From positions 1,798,001-1,862,000 of the forward strand of contig CM057059.1 of assembly GCA_029945375.1 (NCBI GenBank): a stretch of DNA of 64,000 nucleotides, given 5' to 3'. Shown piece after piece: positions 60,371 through 64,000 of the stretch. The DNA is from Agaricus subrufescens (lineage: Eukaryota > Basidiomycota > Agaricomycetes > Agaricales > Agaricaceae). How positions within the stretch are numbered: position 1 is the first letter of the stretch; the number at the start of each line of letters is the position of its first letter. The translations under genes were made by a program, and so were the position numbers. The notes under the pieces are model-generated. The model did no database searches, was not told the origin of the DNA, and worked only from the letters and a program-made list of their open reading frames with translations.

Positions 60371-61504
60371 TAGTACGAGAGAGAGAGAATCCTCTCGAAT
60401 TCAGCTTAAATATGGGGCATATATTCTCAATTAGGATATATGCCGCCAGCGTGATTATCCAGCCACCTTTGGCAATGCCTGTCAGCCGGTTGCGGGGCCG
60501 GATTGATCCACGGCGACAGCTTTTCCCGCGTATGTCGAGAGGAGACAATCAGCGAATTTGGCATGGCGATATTCAGCGTTTCCGGCAGTGAGAGTAGTGC
60601 GAGGGTAGCATAGTAGATAGTCTACGATCCGGGTCAGCCCAGGATCATTGGTCAAGATGCTGCGGTCCAGAGAGTGTCGTTTGCAGCGCGAGTCTTTGGC
60701 GATCGTGTTCTTCATCCGAGGGCCATCGACAAAGGAGTATAGACAATCCGGGATAGCCCAGGATCGTCGTTGAGGGTGTCGAAGCGAGCCAGGACAACCC
60801 AGGCTCGCCACGGTAGGGTGGGCGGTCATGGTGGCGGTAGGAGGTCATGGTGGCGGTAGTAGGTGAAGCGGGATGAGTCATTCTCACGCATCAGTGATCG
60901 TTGATCACTGATGAGTCCCACGATGCCTCCATCGGTGATCAGCGATCAGTGATCACTTCACAGGCCTGTGACATGCTCGTCACCGCCATCTAAGATCGGC
61001 AGTCACGCAGCGATGGAAATGTGACGTGACTGCTATCTACGCAATCACATGATCCTCGTGTGACCTGCATCTACATCTTGATCTAAGATAAGAGCTCCCA
61101 TCAGATTAAGACCCCGTGACCATCAGCGATCACTGATCCCTGATCTACTGATGGCCAAGTTCGCCTCTTACTCCTTCACCACCACCACCGTCCTCTCCGT
61201 TCGCAACCGCCTCCAGGTTGCACAAGTAGTAAGTCAATATCTATATATTATTTGCACCCACAATGCTGACCACTTTCAGAAGCGATAGCGCGTCCTCTCA
61301 GCCCCACACCCACCGCCGCCTCCATCTCCCCTTGGGTTGACCCGGGGAGAATTTCTCGCACCTGCATCTCTCCTGGGTTGACCCGGACGGATATCCTTCA
61401 CCATCTATCTTCTATAGGTTCTCCCGGCCATATTGCATCCATCCCAGCTTTCCCAACTCTTCCTGGACCGCTCTTTTCACCCAAAAAACCCCTCCACTCC
61501 AACA
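60371..61504. promoter_or_regulatory. divergent intergenic region rich in palindromes
   Basis: Separates the DUF6698-type gene (-) from the large + strand gene. Holds a repeated cccaggatc word (near 60640 and 60757, with a variant near 60797), a 20-bp tandem duplication (aggtcatggtggcggtag, 60822-60860), three clusters of TGATCAGTGATCA-type palindromes (60890-60915, 60935-60960, 61122-61150), and a direct repeat with gggttgacccgg at 61332 and 61372. Confidence 0.6.
60889..60914. repeat. perfect hairpin, 11-bp arms
   Basis: The arms CATCAGTGATC and GATCACTGATG flank a 3-base loop. Related words (ATCAGCGATCAGTGATCAC; CATCAGCGATCACTGATC) recur within the next 250 bp. Confidence 0.8.
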
Positions 61505-64000
61505 ATGGCTAGCTACTACACGCAAACGCGCGTCGAAGGCGAAACTTATGCAGAGCGACCGTCGGGCCGATGCTGGCTTATCGATGGTACCATCTACTAC
61601 TCGCCGAACTCTACTACCTGTCCTCCTCGCCCTCCGCCGCCCCAATCCACAGTCATCTTCAACTCTGGTTCGTCTATCGCGTCCGATTTTGCAGAGCCGC
61701 GATGGTGGCATGAGGACACAGAGTGGTTGGGGTTCGTGCCGTCCAAGCCCGTCTCCTACAGCGGAGTGTGGTTCGACGCTCTCAGCCACATACCCCGGCA
61801 GCCTATGAAACTTAATCAGTATCAATATGTGCTCTACGCACCCCTCTGCAATCGATGGACCCAGGCCGAGAAGCTTCTCGTGGAGAGCATTGAGATCTTG
61901 GCCAAGCATTTCGGCCTCAAGTTCCTGTGGCCCTTCAAGCCCTCTGACTGTGGGTACAACAGGCCTCATCCCAGTCCCGAGCAGGCTAGGCAGAGCATCG
62001 AGCATGGGCGCGACTGGTTCGCAATCCTTCTGGGGCTTTTGTTCTGGATGACCAGGAGCATTCCCGAGTCGGACAACTATATCGAGGGGATCGTCCCGCC
62101 GGCCTGGCTTGTAAAGGTCATCGTCCTTCATTCAATGCACGCTGCGATTGACAGCATTCGCCTAACGCCTCTACTCAATCACAAATGGGAAATCGCGCGT
62201 GTTGGTCTATGGTTACACAATCCCGAGAATACACCTGCTCAGCCCCCGTCAACTTGGTTCATGGAACAAGGCGTTCCTGTATGGTATCGTTGGACGACTT
62301 GGGAGATAAACTGCGCCCAAGTTCGTTCAAAATTTGGTCTCATGGCGCCTCGACCCGAGGAGTTGCAGGCAGTGGCGACATGGATCGATAAATCTGTATC
62401 GCTGCTTGCTCCGCCGCCTCCTTCTTTTAGTGAGGCCCGATTTTCTTTCGACGATGACCTCTCCACCCCCGAATTTCTTCCACCCTCCACCCCGCAACAC
62501 ACATATCAATCGTCATTAGCTCCTCCTGCTGCACCAAGGCCCTCTGCAAAGTCCTTCTGGGCCACTCACTTTGAAAAGCGTCGCGAGCTACATAAGAAGA
62601 TGAAGGAAAGGGAGACTCCTGGGGAGAAACAGGCGCGACTCTCTCGGGCACAAAACCCCAGCGTGAAGAGGAGTCGTGTGTATATCTGGGAATGGAACGA
62701 CAACAACCAATTCGTGCGCAACCTGGTTCTGAAGAGCAACAACGAGGAGACTCTCATGGACTACAGCGGCTCCCAGAAGCGCTTCGATTCCTTCTTGAAT
62801 GAATGGGATTGTTGTGAATTATGGGGCTCGTCAACTGAAAACGAAGGCCTCATTGAACTGCCGCCAGTTGGCGAGCAGGATGCTGTCCCCTCAGAACACC
62901 CCGACCCTGCCAATCAATGCCCGGTCCTCACTCGCGCAGCCTCCCCCGAACTTGTCTCTCCTCGCTCTCCTTCTCCCGTCACGTCCCCTCCCGTCACGTC
63001 CCCTCCCGCCCCTGCGAGCCCCGTGGCCCCTGCCACCCTGATGATGCAGATTGACAACCTTGATGATCTCGCGCGTGTCGTCCTCAAATCTCTCATTGAT
63101 CATCATGGATTTGTGCCTCCCATTCCTCTCCCAGCCTCCTGTGGTCCCCCCTCGACTGCCGATGTCGACGCAGATGTCAAAACACTCGTCAAAATAGTTG
63201 GGGTGCATGGCTTCGCCTGGAATGACCCCTTCTTCACATCTCCTCTTGCTCGTGTGTGCGCAGATTTCACAGTGTCTCTCGCGAGCGGTCACCCTCAGCC
63301 AGATCTGTGGGACTTGGGCCCCCACAATCGTAAAACTTTATATTTCTGTGAACGCCTGAGCTGTGTCTGTCTCCTCAAGTCAGAGGAGCAGATTTATTAT
63401 ATGATCGACATGGGTCCCAAGGCGACTGTACCTTGGTCCCTTGCCGTCGCATCGCGCGCCAATTTGTTTTACATATGTCGACTACCTGAAGATTTTCTGG
63501 AGCAGGACATCGCCATAGATCTTACGAGGAAGGGCATCCCATTCCACACCGTTCAACGCCGTGACACTGTAGAGGTCACTACTTCTCGGCCTCTGGTCGC
63601 CTTTGTTCCCATGCGTCTATCCGATTACATGTTCACTGCGGGGGACTTTGAGGCGTATAAGGATCATTGTCAACGATTCTTCGAGCACCCAAGATCTCGG
63701 GCAGCTCTACTGAGGGGTGGCTATTGTGCGCGAGTTGCCGCCCTCTCTATCGGCGTTGCTGAGGTTCTGAGTGGTCCCAGTGGTATGTATTGCAACTCTT
63801 CAGAGATGTTCACTGCGGTGGATTGCTTTGGCCGTGAATATATCGATGATCAGCTGACGAACGAGGAGGTCGATATCATATGCGGGGTCTATATTCAGTA
63901 TACGGGTATGTATTTATTCGTGAGTTGTAGTTCAATTTTACTAATTCTCACAATTAGGCCACAGAGATCTTAGTAAAGCCAGAAAATATTGGTTTCCATC
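61505..64000 (+). CDS. large uncharacterised Agaricomycete protein, 3' end outside window
   Basis: The first exon, 61505-63905, codes 800 residues without a stop. A clean intron (63906-63957, gtatgt..ttag) leads into a second exon (GHRDLSKARKYWFPS) that is cut by the window end. The Met at 61505 in caacaATGgct was preferred to an in-frame Met at 61433 because sequence between them looks like leader. Segments such as SFWATHFEKRRELHKKMKER with ETPGEKQARLSRAQNPSVKR, VYIWEWNDNNQFVRNLVLKS, DSFLNEWDCCELWG and MYCNSSEMFTAVDCFG recall a large mushroom family of unknown function seen in many copies per genome. A Pro/Ser linker (residues about 500-525) separates two halves. No enzymatic motif recognised. 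Confidence 0.75.

Noticed and set aside
61412..62131. 239-codon - strand frame
   Set aside because: Exact antisense of the first part of the large + strand gene, whose frame is over three times longer and has a proper intron at its end.
62891..63325. 144-codon - strand frame rich in Gly and Arg
   Set aside because: Antisense of the Pro/Ser linker of the large + strand gene. The composition is explained by that linker.

Overview
The window is eukaryotic nuclear DNA from a filamentous basidiomycete, almost certainly an Agaricomycete. Genes are split by many introns of about 45-70 bp with GT..AG ends. The recognisable families include groups that are expanded in mushroom-forming fungi: seven-pass proteins of the DUF6533 type, a DUF6698-type protein, and small cysteine-rich proteins. 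No rRNA, tRNA, CRISPR array or intact transposon was recognised.

Layout. 1-4.6 kb has no recognisable gene. 4.6-18.5 kb is an ordinary gene-dense stretch, mostly on the + strand: a clathrin adaptor AP-1 mu chain, a divergent DUF6533-like membrane protein, a secreted-looking amidase, a type I membrane protein and an MFS transporter of the monocarboxylate-permease type. At 18.6-22.7 kb on the - strand lie the importin-alpha exporter CSE1 and a tiny Cys-rich protein. 22.8-26.7 kb is gene-poor.

26.7-57.0 kb is the striking part. It holds ten copies of one nine-exon gene of about 1.25 kb (about 270 residues, 6-7 membrane segments, DUF6533-like). Nine are on the - strand and one is inverted. Copies 1-5 (26.7-38.4 kb) and copies 6-10 (45.4-57.0 kb) flank an island with a methyltransferase gene and a SPO7-like gene that are divergently transcribed 72 bp apart. 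A broken, intron-containing copy of the methyltransferase lies between array copies 2 and 3. Reading the copies against one another shows intact members, members with splice-site damage, two clear pseudogenes, and a shared upstream motif (CGTGCGAA followed by ACATG) 74-115 bp before the start codons.

57.6-58.1 kb carries a 57-bp minisatellite. 58.3-64 kb holds a DUF6698-type gene (- strand) and a large uncharacterised gene (+ strand, cut by the window edge), divergent across about 1.1 kb that is rich in small palindromes and direct repeats.

Housekeeping functions present are vesicle coat sorting (AP-1), nuclear transport (CSE1) and lipid-synthesis control (SPO7). The accessory theme is a receptor-like membrane protein family growing and decaying by segmental duplication. 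Exon edges were placed by eye from reading frame, GT/AG sites and family knowledge. All family names are from memory of motifs, not from database searches.
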